IMG/VR virus record: IMGVR_UViG_3300025133_000589
Coordinates: 1 to 24,036 of that record
From: a virus
Length of the DNA stretch: 24,036 nucleotides
Reading direction: 5' to 3' (one strand)
The position numbers and the translations under genes are program-made. Shown here piece by piece: positions 22,724 to 24,036 of this stretch. The notes below the pieces were generated by a model. The model worked only from the letters and a program-made list of their open reading frames with translations. It ran no database searches and was not told the DNA's origin. Each line of letters starts with the position of its first letter. The stretch's first letter is position 1.

Positions 22724-24036
22724 GATGTATCCTTTTTGTTATGGTCTCCTTAATAACGGATTCATAGTTATCTAGGGCTGTATAGGCATAATCTTCTGCT
22801 AATACCTGAGTATCTTCGTCAAGCATTTGTGTAAAATGATTTCCAAGAGACACTAAAGCATTAGCGTATACACCACAAGCCTTGAATCTAACGTCTGAAT
22901 CTCCACTATCAAAGTCGACCTTGTTATCAATGTCGCACTTCTCTAATAAAGAGTTTACTACATTCACTAAATCGTCAAACTGTACTGTACCTATTCGTGA
23001 ATTAACGTAGTATTCGATTGCCATTGTAATATCGTCCTGTGTTAGATGTTCTTTTAAAGAGTAACTCTGCTTACGATTCATATTTCGCTGGTACTCTAAG
23101 AGATATGATAGTTCTATACCACTCTCAGCATATCTGAGCTCTTGATAATCTCTGAGCTTATTATCTGTGTAATCTCTTAGATAATTCATTTCAGATACGA
23201 ATGTTCTATCGCTTTGATTGAGGCTCCAAGGCTTAGGAACATGTGCTTTTGGTTTACCAACCATCGCCTCGCAAGCAAGGTCCCGTCCAAGTGCGTCAGG
23301 TGCGTGAAGATGTTTATCAATGATACCTTTGGTTTGAAACCAAATCTCTTCGATAAAATTCTTACCATAATAAATGGCTGACATTCTTTCATCTTCTGTG
23401 TCTCTTGTAACTCGGTGTCCTGCAAAAGCACCCCAATACAAATTACACAGTTTTTGAAAGTCCATTCCATTACGCACTAACTCCTGAATAGACTCTTGAT
23501 TAGCGGCAAGCCACCTTGATAGATTGCTTACGCTAACCCCTCGTCTATTACTATGACTGTCTGATGTTATTCTACGCCATAAAGCATAGAAAGCATTAAA
23601 CTCGCCAAACGGAAACAGTTTTCTCATCCATAGAGGCATCTGTCTATAGCATCTGTAGACATAGTTGATGTTCCAGTATGAGTCATCAGCTGTCCAAGTA
23701 TTCAGAAAACTTTGAGCTACTGGTACTAATGATAATATATTAGAGCTATTTATGGTTTGTGCCCACGCATTGCCCCAGCCACCTAGACAAGGTGAACCAT
23801 CATCGTTTATATGTGGGTGTGCAGAGTAGTTTCCCTTAATCCAAAAATCCTTTGCTCTGTTAATAGCACTTACGGACATTGGGTTAAAGTGAGCATCAAT
23901 TACCCCTCTGTGGTAACTTGGCTCTTTAACTTCTACACAAAATTTTACTGCGGTGGGGCTCTTAGTATTAAATAAGAGACTATGAGGAGCTAGAGTGTAA
24001 TTTACGGTTCCCCTGAACTTAGGTTTGCCTACTCTA
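22641..24036 (-). CDS. E2-like (UBC-fold) conjugating protein with helical C-terminal region, partial
   Basis: The frame is open without a stop to the right edge, so the internal ATG at 23879 is probably not the start and the gene begins outside the window; 464 residues are visible. Within visible residues 20-105 an E2 signature is seen. Beta-strand-like TAVKFCVEVKEPSYHRGV is followed by HPHI at 73-76, GSPC with Cys83, and LGGWGNAW. His73 to Cys83 is 10 residues, the same as from HPN to the catalytic Cys in classical UBC proteins (HPxI..xG.xCL). A helix (LSLVPVAQSFLNTW) follows, as after the E2 active site. The remaining roughly 350 residues are helical, unrecognised and end in QLSAF. An E2 enzyme carries a Ubl as a thioester between E1 and target. 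The JAMM and E1 genes downstream make that role likely. Confidence 0.72.
   Translation of the reverse strand, partial: RVGKPKFRGTVNYTLAPHSLLFNTKSPTAVKFCVEVKEPSYHRGVIDAHFNPMSVSAINRAKDFWIKGNYSAHPHINDDGSPCLGGWGNAWAQTINSSNILSLVPVAQSFLNTWTADDSYWNINYVYRCYRQMPLWMRKLFPFGEFNAFYALWRRITSDSHSNRRGVSVSNLSRWLAANQESIQELVRNGMDFQKLCNLYWGAFAGHRVTRDTEDERMSAIYYGKNFIEEIWFQTKGIIDKHLHAPDALGRDLACEAMVGKPKAHVPKPWSLNQSDRTFVSEMNYLRDYTDNKLRDYQELRYAESGIELSYLLEYQRNMNRKQSYSLKEHLTQDDITMAIEYYVNSRIGTVQFDDLVNVVNSLLEKCDIDNKVDFDSGDSDVRFKACGVYANALVSLGNHFTQMLDEDTQVLAEDYAYTALDNYESVIKETITKRIHRGKNKIKPGLHRRSVGDDSQQSQLSAF

Overview
The window looks like part of a tailed bacteriophage genome (lytic or environmental) with an unidentified bacterial host. 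It is AT-rich and densely packed, with many overlapping stop/start codons, strong AAGGAGG-type ribosome binding sites and frequent TTG/GTG starts. The phage assignment rests on a very long virion-type protein flanked by hydrophobic virion-like proteins, and on a phage replication/recombination cassette. No integrase, capsid, portal, terminase or DNA polymerase gene lies in the window.

Left arm (1-14205, + strand): a late module of large internal-virion or ejection-type proteins. It holds a partial Pro/Ala-repeat protein, a 500-aa helical protein with hydrophobic segments, a 2933-aa giant protein, a 59-aa zinc-knuckle protein and a 551-aa hydrophobic protein. The giant protein carries an unmistakable double-psi beta-barrel (DPBB) RNA polymerase catalytic signature: an R-x-P, then LHP, then ADLDGD, with cellular beta' spacing. 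A candidate lysine-bearing first barrel lies about 380 residues upstream. The simplest reading is a virion-packaged, ejected two-barrel RNA polymerase. An intrinsic terminator (14256-14280) ends this arm.

Centre (14286-14964): the two arms converge here. A 62-aa protein with a tentative histone-fold look is preceded by about 490 nt without a convincing gene. This stretch holds four consecutive RNA-like modules, each closed by a perfect 9-11 bp inverted repeat. One (14640-14820) is multibranched and ends in a U-tract.

Right arm (14965-24036, - strand, read leftward): an early/replication module. In transcription order it has an E2-like (ubiquitin-conjugating fold) protein running off the window edge, a JAMM metalloprotease, a promoter with a structured leader, an unknown 145-aa protein, an E1-like ThiF protein, a P-loop ATPase resembling Sak4/AAA_24, a probable SSB partner, and a fused archaeo-eukaryotic primase/DnaB-type helicase. 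These are followed by a ribbon-helix-helix regulator, a Gp157-like protein, a promoter/operator, an HTH protein, a small unknown, an HNH endonuclease and a MazG-like pyrophosphohydrolase.

The two most striking systems are the giant DPBB polymerase and the phage-borne E2-JAMM-E1 set, a ubiquitin-like conjugation/deconjugation kit next to recombination genes. No ubiquitin-like modifier is visible, so it may lie beyond the right edge.
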